DNA of 64,000 nt from CAWBUW01 sp963792075. Its GTDB lineage: Bacteria > Chloroflexota > Anaerolineae > Anaerolineales > UBA4823. Below, piece after piece: positions 8,801 through 17,291 of the stretch; position 1 is the stretch's first letter; each line of letters starts with the position of its first letter. Where the stretch lies: assembly GCA_963792075.1 (NCBI GenBank), contig CAWBUW010000012.1, positions 682,001 to 746,000 of the forward strand. The letters run 5' to 3'. Position numbers and translations under genes: made by a program. Under the pieces are notes generated by a model, which worked only from the letters and a program-made list of their open reading frames with translations, did no database searches and was not told the origin of the DNA.

Positions 8801-10160
8801 GCGCCGCCAGGTGTGGGCGGTTGGCTCGATACACATCCCCGGTGCTCCATAACATCAACCCGGCCAGGGCGACTAATCCAACCACAGCAGCCCACCGTTT
8901 CCAACCTTGCTGGTCCACTCTCGCCGCCAGGCGCTGCCAGGCCTCGTCCAACCCCAGGCCCCCCAACAGCAGCAATGCAAAACTGCCCAGGATGAGCGGG
9001 CGCAGCAGGTGGCGGAATTGGCTGAAGATCTTTATCTTTTCATACCAATCCCGCCAGGGCATGTCTTTTAGATCGATGTAAACAAGGGTAAATACCAGGA
9101 CCAAAAGCAGGAATACCAATGGCCGCCGCGGACGAGAACGGAAGGCCAATGGCAGGCAGGCCAGCGCCAGGAAGGGTGCCAGCCCAATGTAAGCGTAAAA
9201 TTCCTCACGCGCGGGCAGCTCTTGATAGGCATCTGGACGGAAGGAGTCCTTGGAGGTGTAATCCAGGTAGATCTGCCCCAGGTTATGGGAACCATAGGCG
9301 CCCAGGCCTTTATTCAACCGTGGCCAGAACTCGGCCAGCGGGAGGAAATGGATAGCGATCAGGCCAAGCGCCAGCGCCCCCACCAACAAGAAGGGCAGCA
9401 GCCGTTGTCCACTCTGCTCCCAATCCACACGCAGGCGGTACCAGCGCCGCGCCAGCCGCTCCTGCAGCGCCCGCTCCTGGGGCACCATCACCAGCAAAAA
9501 CAGCGCCACGACAAAAAGCATCAAGAACGGATAGTACGCGTTGCCGCACAAATACAGCATCGCCAGTGAAAGCACCGCCCAGGCGACATTCCCCCGCCGC
9601 GGCGTTTTTGCCACCTGGAACAAATGGTGGACGATCCAGGGAATCCAGGCAAAACCGAATACGAACAGGTACTCCCCCTGGAAGAAACGCGCCGCTGGCT
9701 GGCCTGCAAAAATATACAGTAGGGCCACCCACAGGCGCACAGGCGCACCGATCCCCAAAGTCCGGCACAACTGCCACATCCCCCAACCGGCCAGCCCAAA
9801 ACTGAGCAGCAGCGCCACCTTGAACCCATCCCACGGGCCAATGAGCAAGACCGGCAGGCTGACCAGCGGATTGTAAATATACAACATCGGGTCTGCCACA
9901 AAGGGTAGTCCGGTGCGGATGTATGGGTTCCACAGCGGGAATTGCCCGCTTTCAAACAGAGATTTATACAGCACCAGCCCAAAGGACTGGAACAACTCGG
10001 CTTCGTTTCCGGGTAGTCGCCACTGCGGACCGAATTTCAGAAACGCAGAACAATAGGCCAACACTGCCACCAGCAGCAGGCCCAACTCCGCTCCTGGCCG
10101 GCCGGCGAACTGCCTCACCCGGCGCAGCACCGTCCGAACCACATCCATCAATGCCGCCAA
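5883..10160 (-). CDS. Giant membrane protein: YfhO-like GT-C half fused to a GT39/ArnT-like GT-C half
   Basis: 1425 residues, much longer than either family alone (about 700-900 for YfhO, 500-600 for GT39). Residues 1-680 look like a YfhO-type protein: many membrane spans, then a soluble part ending in YYPGWQVRVDG (613-623), typical of that family, and a closing membrane helix. After a linker at about 680-735, a second multi-span module starts with the loop FPIYFFADEAVQTLF (765-779), where the acidic pair D772/E773 is expected to be the GT-C catalytic loop. The last 130 or so residues resemble a galactose-binding, discoidin-like beta domain. It follows directly from the GT2 gene (4-base overlap). 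Probable role: transfer of polyprenyl-linked sugars to surface protein or glycan. Confidence 0.8.
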   Translation of the reverse strand: MAALMDVVRTVLRRVRQFAGRPGAELGLLLVAVLAYCSAFLKFGPQWRLPGNEAELFQSFGLVLYKSLFESGQFPLWNPYIRTGLPFVADPMLYIYNPLVSLPVLLIGPWDGFKVALLLSFGLAGWGMWQLCRTLGIGAPVRLWVALLYIFAGQPAARFFQGEYLFVFGFAWIPWIVHHLFQVAKTPRRGNVAWAVLSLAMLYLCGNAYYPFLMLFVVALFLLVMVPQERALQERLARRWYRLRVDWEQSGQRLLPFLLVGALALGLIAIHFLPLAEFWPRLNKGLGAYGSHNLGQIYLDYTSKDSFRPDAYQELPAREEFYAYIGLAPFLALACLPLAFRSRPRRPLVFLLLVLVFTLVYIDLKDMPWRDWYEKIKIFSQFRHLLRPLILGSFALLLLGGLGLDEAWQRLAARVDQQGWKRWAAVVGLVALAGLMLWSTGDVYRANRPHLAARTANQAIDRLAKWLRAYDTSEYGVRFNPNNTALYALLDAGLRFRDAWYPLDDFSMVDLAVTSRPVRPAPQYILQAANEVEPASPFAQLVQEQEGYQVYWLPDSLPLAFTVEQTELEGGAAAGPLRRAQVFPLQPLIHGPNEVEIVADRPAGNVLVLLMTYYPGWQVRVDGRAAALKNVGGYLGVEVQPGGHQYRFVFRPLSFALGLGISLLSLGVVCFLLFSQARQEIPDVTRNIWERVRDWRSAVAIGQHQEAAPAPPARALSLRQALKQWVKATFDVFDALAYTVKVPGLLFLLSLGVYLVTRLIRLEDFPIYFFADEAVQTLFAEQLIKSGFRDAQGVWLPVYVEAAASRWTPLLPMYFHALTLTLFGKSIFVTRATSAVISVLAPLAAGLMLKTVFKARYWWVGALLLGITPAWLLHSRTAFETVMTTTFYACFLLGYLLYRTRAPRFLYLALVCAAAAFYTYSNGQVVIAGAGLLLFLSDLPYHWRQRRTLLGGALLGVILALPLLFFRWNHPAALGEHLRAVNSYWFQPISLAEKATLFAQKLAYGLSPQYWFLSNGQDLVRHRWDSQGHILWGMLPFVLAGVLICLWKVRSAPHRALLLAAVATPLGAALVEIGITRVLAFVVPASIFAGLGLDWTLNQLERLPRLGRGEAQAAPRPASGGGLLAWGAFLILTWASFSLLNQGLNQGPRWFSDYGLYGMQYGARQLFEQAIPELLAKDAQAQVLVTSTWANGADRFLNFFFSQEELRRVRVDGVQTYLFKKMPLSGNEVFVMTPAEYDQAAASPKFINVHSEQILRYPDGSPGFLFVRLAYAPNVDEIFAAEKAARSQLVDAQVTLDGQIVAVRHSVIDMGAPELMFDGDHFTLMRGLEANPFVLELTFPEPRTLSRVEADFGLAEITLTVLLYVDGSGEPLRYVTERSNASSQDPQMVLNLPEAPPVTHVRFEVFNRAAGEVANIHIRELILLP

Positions 10161-10166
10161 TCCAGC

Positions 10167-11330
10167 TTACTTCAGGCCCAACTCCTGGCGAGAGATCACC
10201 AGTCGTTGGATTTCACTCGTCCCTTCATAAATCTCGGTAATCTTGGCATCGCGGAAATAACGTTCGACCGGGAGCTCTTTACTGTAGCCCATTCCACCAT
10301 GGATCTGCAACGCGGCGTGGGCCACAAACATGGCCGTCTCGGAAGCAAATAACTTCGCCATCGAGGCTTCGAGTGTGAAACGCTCGCCCGTTGTCTTGGC
10401 GGCCTCTTTCTTCAACGCCGCGTTGTAAACCAACAGGCGCGAGGCTTCGATGCGCGTTTTCATGTCCGCCAGCTTGAACGAAATGCCCTGGAACTCGCCA
10501 ATCTTCTGCCCGAAGGCTTCACGCTCGCGCGCATAACTCAAAGCTGCTTCGTAGGCCGCCTCCGCAATCCCTAAAGACTGCGCAGCAATCCCAATGCGCC
10601 CGGCATCCAGCACGCTCATCGCAATCTTAAAGCCTTCCCCCTCTTCGCCAAGGCGGTATTCGACCGGGCAGCGATAGTCCTCCAATACAATTTCGCTCGT
10701 CGCTGAGGCGCGAATGCCCAATTTCGGCTCCTTCTTGCTGCGCACGAACCCGGGCTGGTTGGCTTCGACCAGGAAAGCCGAAATCCCTTTGTGCTTCTTC
10801 TCCGGAGCAGTCATCGTAAACAGCACCACGTAATCGGCTACCGGCCCGCTCGTCACCCAGGATTTACGTCCATTGATCACGTAATAGTCACCTTCGCGCA
10901 CGGCCCGGCTTTTCATCGTTCCCGCATCCGAGCCGGACATGGGTTCGGTCAACGAGTAGGCGCCGACTGACTTACCGGAGGCTACAGGGACTAAGAACTT
11001 CTTCTTCTGCGCCTCTGTGCCATATTTCAACAATCCGTTGGCGTACAGTGAGTTGTTGACCGACATGATCGTGCCATGTGAGGCATCTACCTTGCAGATT
11101 TCTTCCAGAGCCAGGACGTATGCCAGAGTATCCATTTCGGCTCCGCCATACGCCTCGGGCACTTCAATGCCCATGAATCCCATCTCGCCCATTTTCATGA
11201 TCGTCTTGTATGGAAATTCGCCGGTCTCATCATAATCGGCAGCTACCGGTGCGATCTCGTTTTGGGCGAAATCGCGCGCCGCATTACGAATCATCTCATG
11301 CTCTTTCGTTAGTTGGATCAATCCCGACAT
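10167..11330 (-). CDS. Acyl-CoA dehydrogenase (short-chain, butyryl-CoA dehydrogenase like)
   Basis: 387-residue FAD enzyme oxidising acyl-CoA to trans-2-enoyl-CoA, cytoplasmic. Signatures: GAYSLTEPMSGSDAG (first family signature), the second signature around QIHGGMGYSKELPVERYFRDAKI, and the catalytic base Glu369 in IYEGTSEIQ, placed as in short-chain/butyryl-CoA dehydrogenases. The start has GAGGAGG about six bases upstream. It is monocistronic in appearance: a divergent gatC follows on the other strand, and only six bases separate its stop from the GT-C gene. Electron-transfer flavoprotein genes are not in the window. Confidence 0.93.
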   Translation of the reverse strand: MSGLIQLTKEHEMIRNAARDFAQNEIAPVAADYDETGEFPYKTIMKMGEMGFMGIEVPEAYGGAEMDTLAYVLALEEICKVDASHGTIMSVNNSLYANGLLKYGTEAQKKKFLVPVASGKSVGAYSLTEPMSGSDAGTMKSRAVREGDYYVINGRKSWVTSGPVADYVVLFTMTAPEKKHKGISAFLVEANQPGFVRSKKEPKLGIRASATSEIVLEDYRCPVEYRLGEEGEGFKIAMSVLDAGRIGIAAQSLGIAEAAYEAALSYAREREAFGQKIGEFQGISFKLADMKTRIEASRLLVYNAALKKEAAKTTGERFTLEASMAKLFASETAMFVAHAALQIHGGMGYSKELPVERYFRDAKITEIYEGTSEIQRLVISRQELGLK

Positions 11331-11355
11331 CCTGGCCTCCTCAAAAGAATTTGGT

Positions 11356-11385
11356 GGAAAGTGAGGGGCGAAGTCCGCACTTTCC
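11356..11385 (-). repeat. Stem-loop in the leader of the acyl-CoA dehydrogenase mRNA
   Basis: Arms GGAAAGTG and CACTTTCC (8 bp, perfect) enclose a 14-nt apex that can form extra G-C pairs. It lies 26 bases before the start codon and about 10 bases after the predicted transcription start, in a divergent promoter region, so it is not a terminator of an upstream gene. Confidence 0.55.
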
Positions 11386-11400
11386 GCGTAAAACTTGTTT

Positions 11401-11406
11401 ATTATA
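11401..11406 (-). promoter_or_regulatory. Predicted -10 box of the acyl-CoA dehydrogenase promoter
   Basis: TATAAT on the minus strand, about 70 bases before the ATG. No convincing -35 box is visible at 17-18 bases (TGGAGA is the closest). Confidence 0.45.
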
Positions 11407-11508
11407 GCATGCGATTACCCCTGCTCTCCACGCCTCTCCAACCCGTGATAGAATCATCCCAAACTTGCCTTAACCGGCAATATGCTTACATTTGAGGTAT
11501 CAACCGAC

Positions 11509-11829
11509 ATGAGTGAACCGATCACCCCAGAACTCTTTGCCCACCTGGTGCGCCTGGCCGCGCTGGAACTTTCCCCTGAGGAAAGCGAATACCTGCGCCG
11601 CCAATTAAATAACCAGCTAAAAGCCATTCAGGAGCTGGAGGCCATCCCGCTCGGCGAGATCACCCAGGTAACCTCACACGGCGTGCCGTACACGCCTGAG
11701 ATCACCCCACCCATCCGCCTGGACACCTGGCAGCCATACCCGTCACCCGAGACGATCCTGGACCAGGCGCCGCAGACCGAGGACAATTACATCGTTGTCC
11801 CGGACATCAAACACACCGATCTGAGCTGA
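11509..11829 (+). CDS. gatC: Asp-tRNA(Asn)/Glu-tRNA(Gln) amidotransferase subunit C
   Basis: 106-residue small subunit of GatCAB, which converts mischarged Glu-tRNA(Gln) and Asp-tRNA(Asn) to the correct amides. The start MSEPITPELFAHLVRLAALELSPEE contains the family pattern of a first helix followed by the 'LARLEL' type segment. GatC wraps GatA and stabilises it. The ATG at 11509 is preferred over 11482 because the GatC homology begins there; a GAGG lies about 13 bases upstream. gatA follows after 8 bases and gatB after that, so all three subunits are made together. Confidence 0.92.
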   Translation: MSEPITPELFAHLVRLAALELSPEESEYLRRQLNNQLKAIQELEAIPLGEITQVTSHGVPYTPEITPPIRLDTWQPYPSPETILDQAPQTEDNYIVVPDIKHTDLS

Positions 11830-11837
11830 GGCCTGCC

Positions 11838-13433
11838 ATGGAACTGTGCGATCTTCCTGCTTTTGAAATTGCCACCAAAGTCCGCCTTGGCGAGGTCTCC
11901 GCGAGTGAAGTGCTCGAGTTTGCCTTGCAGCGCGTGGGGGCTGTAGATGGACGCGCAGGCAGCCTGGAACCAGGGGAAATCACTCCCGCGGACCAGCAGC
12001 GTGTGCATGCCTTTATCACGCTGACAACCGAACGCGCCCGCCTGCAGGCTCGCCAGGTGGATGAGAAAATCGCCGCGGGCGAGAAAGTCGGCGTGTTAGC
12101 CGGGGTGCCCTTCACGGCCAAGGATATTTTCTGCGTCCAGGGAACCCCCTCCACGGCTGCTTCACGCATCCTGGCTAACTTTGTAGCGCCTTATACCGCC
12201 TCTCCTGTGCAGCGCATGGAAGCTGCCGGCGGCGTGATGCTGGGCAAGACGAACCTGGACGAGTTTACCTACGGTTCATCCAATGAATCCTCCGCTTTCC
12301 AGCCCGCCCCGCGCAATCCCTGGGACACATCACGCGTCCCGGGTGGCTCTTCGGGCGGCAGCGCTGCCTCCGTCGCGGCGGGCGAGGCGGCCCTCTCGCT
12401 GGGCACGGATACGGCCGGCTCGATTCGCCAGCCGGCTGCTTTTTGTGGCGTTGTTGGCCTCAAGCCCACCTATGGGCGCGTTTCACGTTATGGCCTGATC
12501 GCCTTCGGCTCCTCGCTCGATTGCCCTGGCCCGGTGGCGCGTAACGTGACCGATGCCGCCCTCATGCTCCAGGTCATCGCCGGGCCGGACAGCCATGACA
12601 GCACAGCCGCTAACGCCGCGGTGCCCGATTACCTGGCCGCGTTGGAAGCGAACGGCGGCAGCCTGCGCGGGCTGCGCATTGGACTCTCGCCCGACTATAA
12701 TCGCATCACCTTCCTGGACTCGGCCAGCGGCGAACTCCACCAGCAGCCCCTGCCCGCCGAGATCGAAAACAACGTGCTCAAAGCCGCCGGGCGACTGGCC
12801 GAGATGGGCGCCGACATCGTTGAAAATGTGGCCATGCCGCACACCCGCTACGGCATCCCGGTTTACTTTGTCATCTCGCGCGTCGAAGCAGCCTCGAACC
12901 TGCACCGTTATGATGGCGTCAAATACGGCTACCGCACCTCGGACCGGGTGCAGGACCTGCCGGAGATGTACCGCAAGTCACGGGCGCAGGGCTTTGGCCT
13001 GCAGCCGAAGCTGCGCATCCTGATGGGCATGTACGTCAGTGCGGCCCAATACGCGGAACAATATTACAACCGGGCGCTGCGCGTGCGCACGCTCATCCGC
13101 CAGGATTTCGACCTGGCTTTTGACCTGCGCCAGAGCGGCGTCCACGCCCTGCTTACCGCCACCACGCCCACCCCGGCTTTCCCGATCGGCGACGTGTACG
13201 GCGACTCGGTGCTGATGCAGTACGCCGACCAGCTCACCGTGCCCGCCAACCACGCCGGTATCCCAGGTATCTCGATCCCGGCCGGGTTCGATACCGCCGG
13301 CCTGCCGCTCGGCATCCAGCTCCTCGGCCCCGATTTCTCTGAAGCCACCCTGCTGCGCATCGGCCGCGCCTATGAACGCGCCACCGAGAACGACGCCTGG
13401 CGGCTGGCCCGCCCCAAAGTGCTCAGCGCCTGA
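11838..13433 (+). CDS. gatA: Asp-tRNA(Asn)/Glu-tRNA(Gln) amidotransferase subunit A
   Basis: 531-residue amidase-family glutaminase of GatCAB; it releases ammonia from glutamine and channels it to GatB. The Ser-cisSer-Lys site is visible: Lys95 in AGVPFTAKDIF, Ser171 in PGGSSGGSAASVA, and Ser195 in GTDTAGSIRQPA. It is somewhat longer than the common 485 residues, owing to short insertions such as GAVDGRAGSLEPGEITPA near residues 34-51. Between gatC and gatB on the same strand. Confidence 0.96.
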   Translation: MELCDLPAFEIATKVRLGEVSASEVLEFALQRVGAVDGRAGSLEPGEITPADQQRVHAFITLTTERARLQARQVDEKIAAGEKVGVLAGVPFTAKDIFCVQGTPSTAASRILANFVAPYTASPVQRMEAAGGVMLGKTNLDEFTYGSSNESSAFQPAPRNPWDTSRVPGGSSGGSAASVAAGEAALSLGTDTAGSIRQPAAFCGVVGLKPTYGRVSRYGLIAFGSSLDCPGPVARNVTDAALMLQVIAGPDSHDSTAANAAVPDYLAALEANGGSLRGLRIGLSPDYNRITFLDSASGELHQQPLPAEIENNVLKAAGRLAEMGADIVENVAMPHTRYGIPVYFVISRVEAASNLHRYDGVKYGYRTSDRVQDLPEMYRKSRAQGFGLQPKLRILMGMYVSAAQYAEQYYNRALRVRTLIRQDFDLAFDLRQSGVHALLTATTPTPAFPIGDVYGDSVLMQYADQLTVPANHAGIPGISIPAGFDTAGLPLGIQLLGPDFSEATLLRIGRAYERATENDAWRLARPKVLSA

Positions 13434-13490
13434 GCCATGCCGTGATTACGCTGTACACGGTCGGAACGCATTCAATCGTGGAGAGATGTT

Positions 13491-14954
13491 ATGCCTGAAT
13501 ACGAAGTCATTATCGGCCTGGAAACACATATCCAGCTCAACACCCTCACCAAGATCTTCTGCGCCTGCAAAGCAAACTCCTGGTTTGATCCGCCCAATAC
13601 CAACATCTGCCCGGTATGTACCGGGCTGCCGGGCGTGCTGCCGGTGTTAAACAAAGCTGTGGTCGAAAAGGGTGTGCTGCTGGCAAAAGCCATGCACGCG
13701 GATGTACAGCGCGTTTCCTACTTCGACCGTAAAAACTACTTTTACCCGGATTTGCCCAAGGGTTACCAGATCAGTCAATACGATCGCACCCTGGCAAGCG
13801 GCGGCTACCTGGATGTACCCATCCCTGCCAGCGGAGATCGCCCGGCTTACGTACGTCGCGTGAGCATCCACAAGCTGCATATCGAAGAGGATGCTGGCAA
13901 GACACGCAACGAACCCGGCCGCCGCCTGATTGACTTCAACCGCTGCGGTGTGCCGCTGGTAGAAATGGTGACGAACCCTGACCTGCGCTCGGCGGACGAG
14001 GCGGCACAGTACCTGATCCGCCTGCGCCAGATCCTGCGCTGGATCGGCGTTTCAGAGGCGGATATGGAAAAGGCGCACCTGCGCTGTGATGCCAACGTTT
14101 CCATCCGTCCGCTGGGCGCTACTCATCTCAATACCAAGACCGAGATCAAAAACGTCAACTCCATCCTGGCGGTACGGGAGGCCATTCTCAAAGAGGTCGA
14201 GCGCCAGGTGCGTGAGGTGGAAAACGGCAACCGCATCGAGGCCTGGACTTTGGAATGGGATGAAGAGGCCGGCGTACTGCGCAAAATGCGTTCAAAGGAG
14301 ACCGAGGCGGATTACCGTTATTTCCGGGAGCCAGATTTGCTCCCCATCCGGTTGGATGATGCCTGGCTGGCCGAAATCCTGGCAGATTTCCCCGAGCTGC
14401 CGCTCGACCGGCGCAGCCGTTTCAGCCGCGATTATGGCCTGCCCGAATATGACGCCGATATCCTGACCGGCGAACGCAGCCTGTCTGATTACTTCGAGGC
14501 CGCGGTCAAAGCCTACCAGGGCGATCCGAAGCGTGTCTCTAACTGGTTGATGAACGATGTGCTGCGCATGGTCAATGAAAATGGCATTACCGCCGGCGCG
14601 CTCAAGCTGACCCCGCAATACCTGGCCGAAATCATCAAAATGGTAGACTCCAACGCCATCAATACCTCCACCGGAAAAGCCCTGCTGGACAAGGTGGAAG
14701 CCAGCGGCAAGTCTCCAGCCGAGATTGTCCAGGCAGAGGGATTGGCCAAGGTTTCCGACAGTGATGCGATCCGCAGCGTGTGTGTCGAGGTGCTGTCCGA
14801 AAGCCCCGACCAGGTAGCTTCTTACAAAAGTGGCAAAGTCACGCTGATCGGCTGGTTCGTAGGTCAGGTGATGAAGAAAATGCGCGGCAAAGCTGATCCA
14901 CAGGTAGCCAAGAGTGTCTTGGAAGAACTGCTGCAGCAACCGGGGGTCTGTTGA
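13491..14954 (+). CDS. gatB: Asp-tRNA(Asn)/Glu-tRNA(Gln) amidotransferase subunit B
   Basis: 487-residue subunit that binds and phosphorylates the mischarged tRNA and performs the transamidation. The opening YEVIIGLETHIQLNT, the zinc-type cysteines C24/C26 and C42/C45 in FCACKANSW and NICPVCTGLPG, and the RNEPGRRLIDFNRCGVPLVE segment are diagnostic. The C-terminal third carries the helical YqeY-like tRNA-binding tail. GGAGAG lies shortly before the ATG. It follows gatA after 57 bases and its stop overlaps the TTG start of rimO by four bases. Confidence 0.96.
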   Translation: MPEYEVIIGLETHIQLNTLTKIFCACKANSWFDPPNTNICPVCTGLPGVLPVLNKAVVEKGVLLAKAMHADVQRVSYFDRKNYFYPDLPKGYQISQYDRTLASGGYLDVPIPASGDRPAYVRRVSIHKLHIEEDAGKTRNEPGRRLIDFNRCGVPLVEMVTNPDLRSADEAAQYLIRLRQILRWIGVSEADMEKAHLRCDANVSIRPLGATHLNTKTEIKNVNSILAVREAILKEVERQVREVENGNRIEAWTLEWDEEAGVLRKMRSKETEADYRYFREPDLLPIRLDDAWLAEILADFPELPLDRRSRFSRDYGLPEYDADILTGERSLSDYFEAAVKAYQGDPKRVSNWLMNDVLRMVNENGITAGALKLTPQYLAEIIKMVDSNAINTSTGKALLDKVEASGKSPAEIVQAEGLAKVSDSDAIRSVCVEVLSESPDQVASYKSGKVTLIGWFVGQVMKKMRGKADPQVAKSVLEELLQQPGVC

Positions 14955-16279
14955 GTAAAAAGACATTTCACCTCGTCTCGCTCGGTTGTTCGAAGAACAC
15001 CGTGGATTCCGAATCGATGGCCCAGCTCATGGCGGGCGACGGCTACCAGGCGGTCGAGGATCCCGACAAAGCGCGCGTGCTGATCGTCAACACCTGCGGC
15101 TTTATTGGCCCGGCCAAAGAAGAATCGCTCCGGGTCCTGGGTGAACTGGCAGCACACAAGCGCCCAAACCAGGTGCTGATCGCGGCTGGCTGCCTGACGC
15201 AGCGCTATGGGGCCGAGGTCGCCCGCCAGGTGCTGGGGATTGACGGCATCCTGGGCACACGCCGTTGGATGGACATCGTCCAGGTGGTTGAAGAAGCTCG
15301 CAGCGGAAAGCACCCTGAACCCGTGTATCACCTGCCCGAAGCCCCTACCGTCGGCACAGATGAGCATGGGGCGCTGCGCGTGGCCGTACAAGGCGCCAGC
15401 GCTTACATCAAGATTGCAGATGGCTGCCGCCGGCCCTGCGCTTTTTGCGCCATCCCGCTGATCAAGGGGACCGCAGTCAGCCGCCCGGTGGAGTCCATCC
15501 TGACCGAGGCGCGTGCCTTGCAGCGCACAGGTGTACGCGAGCTGATCCTGATTGCACAGGATACCACCGATTATGGGCATGACCTGGGATTGAAGAATGG
15601 GCTGGCCCACCTGCTGCAGCGTATGGTACCCGAAGTGCCCGATGTGGACTGGATTCGCATTATGTATGCCTACCCAGGCTATATAACCGATGAGCTGATC
15701 GAGACGATGGCAAGACACGCTCAGATCGTCCCCTACCTGGATATCCCCTTGCAGCACGCCCACCCGATGGTGCTACGCCGCATGCAGCGCCCGGCCAATA
15801 TGGATTGGGTATATAAAACACTGGACAAAATGCGCCAGGCCATTCCCGATCTGGCCATTCGCACTACTTTCATCGTGGGCTACCCTGGCGAGACGGAGGC
15901 CGAATTCCAGACCCTGGTCGACTTTGTTAAAGAGATCCGCTTTGACAAAGTCGGCGCGTTTAAATTCTCGTTCGAGCCGGGGACAACCAGTGAAGCCTTG
16001 GGAGATCCGCTCCCGCCTGAAGTGAAAGAGGCGCGCTGGGAAAAGCTGATGGAAGTGCAGCAGGCCATTTCGTTGGAACGCAACCAGGCCTGGATCGGGC
16101 GCACGCTGGATGTGCTCATCGAAGGCCAGGGGGATGGTCTTTCGCTTGGCCGCTCCTACCGCGACGCACCCGAAATCGACGGCCTGGTGATCATCGAAGG
16201 CGACGTGCCCATCGGTGAGATGGTGCCCGTGCGCATCACCGGTGCTATGGCTTACGATCTAAGCGGGTCTATCGCTTAA
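14951..16279 (+). CDS. rimO: Ribosomal protein S12 methylthiotransferase
   Basis: Radical-SAM enzyme that adds a methylthio group to an aspartate of ribosomal protein S12. The 442 residues show the UPF0004 N-domain (SLGCSKNTVDSESM, NTCGFIGPAKEES, AAGCLTQRY, whose cysteines bind the second iron-sulfur cluster), the radical-SAM motif CRRPCAFC, and the C-terminal TRAM-like domain. The GCSKN and TCGFI motifs and the SRPVESI region distinguish RimO from the tRNA enzyme MiaB. Translation begins at TTG, overlapping the gatB stop (TTGA), which suggests coupling. Confidence 0.94.
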   Translation: MSKKTFHLVSLGCSKNTVDSESMAQLMAGDGYQAVEDPDKARVLIVNTCGFIGPAKEESLRVLGELAAHKRPNQVLIAAGCLTQRYGAEVARQVLGIDGILGTRRWMDIVQVVEEARSGKHPEPVYHLPEAPTVGTDEHGALRVAVQGASAYIKIADGCRRPCAFCAIPLIKGTAVSRPVESILTEARALQRTGVRELILIAQDTTDYGHDLGLKNGLAHLLQRMVPEVPDVDWIRIMYAYPGYITDELIETMARHAQIVPYLDIPLQHAHPMVLRRMQRPANMDWVYKTLDKMRQAIPDLAIRTTFIVGYPGETEAEFQTLVDFVKEIRFDKVGAFKFSFEPGTTSEALGDPLPPEVKEARWEKLMEVQQAISLERNQAWIGRTLDVLIEGQGDGLSLGRSYRDAPEIDGLVIIEGDVPIGEMVPVRITGAMAYDLSGSIA

Positions 16280-16280
16280 T

Positions 16281-17291
16281 ATGTCCGCCATCCCTGGCAC
16301 TCCGGAGCTCAATTTTGCCCTCATCACCGTGCGGCAGGCGGCGCGCCTGGCCCGTCAGATCCAGGCTGAGATGGTCTCGCCGGCTTTGACGAAAGTTGAT
16401 CGCTCACCCGTGACGGTGGCAGATTTCACTGTCCAGGCCGTTGTAGCCCAACGCCTGGAGCAGGAATTTCCCCAGGACCCGCTGGTAGGGGAAGAAAACG
16501 CGGACGCGCTGCGCACCCCGGCCGAACGAGAGCGGCTGGAGCAGGTAACCCATTACGTGCGCCATCTATCGCCCTCCGCCAACCCAGAGGCGGTATGTAG
16601 CTGGATCGACCGCGGCGCGGCAGACTTCGCCCCGCGCTGCTGGGTTCTGGATCCCATTGATGGCACCAAGGGCTTCTTGCGCCGCGGGCAGTACGCCGTG
16701 GCGCTGGCCCTGCTAGTGGAGGGACAGGTCCAGGTCAGTGCGTTGGGCTGCCCCAACTTAAGCCAGGGCCGCATCGCCGATCATAACGGATCCGGCTCGT
16801 TGATGGTCGCGGTTCGCGGCCAGGGGAGTTGGGTCAGCACTCTGGAAGAGAATGATATCCATTTTGAGCGGGTACACGTCTCTGCTTGCACAGACCCGGC
16901 CCAGGCCCGTCTGCTTCGCTCGGTTGAGGCGAGTCATACCAACGTGGAAAAAGTAAACGAATTCATGCAGTGGTTGGGCATCCAGGCAGAGGCCATCCGG
17001 ATGGACAGCCTGGCGAAATATGCCATCCTGGCAGCAGGCGGAGGGGATGCCATCATTCGCCTGCTCCCGCCCGATCGTCCCAATTACCAGGAAAATATCT
17101 GGGACCAGGCTGCCGGTGCGCTCATTGTAGAGGAAGCGGGGGGGTGTATCACAGACCTGGCCGGCAAACCTCTTGATTTCACCACCGGTCGCCGGCTGAC
17201 CCATAACCGTGGCGTGCTCGCAACGAACCTGCGGCTGCACCCGGCTTTCCTGCAGGCGCTGGCTGAAGTAGGTGCTTCAGTTTCCATATGA
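16281..17291 (+). CDS. 3'(2'),5'-bisphosphate nucleotidase-like phosphatase (inositol-monophosphatase fold)
   Basis: 336-residue Mg-dependent, lithium-sensitive-type phosphatase. Metal-ligand motifs: GEENAD (Glu71/Glu72), DPIDGTKGF (Asp124, Asp127) and WDQAAGALIVEEAGG near residues 274-288. The DPIDGTKGFLR version with the extended insertion resembles HAL2/CysQ enzymes that hydrolyse 3'-phosphoadenosine 5'-phosphate to AMP, rather than plain inositol monophosphatases. Sits one base after rimO and overlaps the next gene by four bases. Substrate assignment is from motif likeness only; inositol or histidinol phosphate are less likely alternatives. Confidence 0.83.
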   Translation: MSAIPGTPELNFALITVRQAARLARQIQAEMVSPALTKVDRSPVTVADFTVQAVVAQRLEQEFPQDPLVGEENADALRTPAERERLEQVTHYVRHLSPSANPEAVCSWIDRGAADFAPRCWVLDPIDGTKGFLRRGQYAVALALLVEGQVQVSALGCPNLSQGRIADHNGSGSLMVAVRGQGSWVSTLEENDIHFERVHVSACTDPAQARLLRSVEASHTNVEKVNEFMQWLGIQAEAIRMDSLAKYAILAAGGGDAIIRLLPPDRPNYQENIWDQAAGALIVEEAGGCITDLAGKPLDFTTGRRLTHNRGVLATNLRLHPAFLQALAEVGASVSI

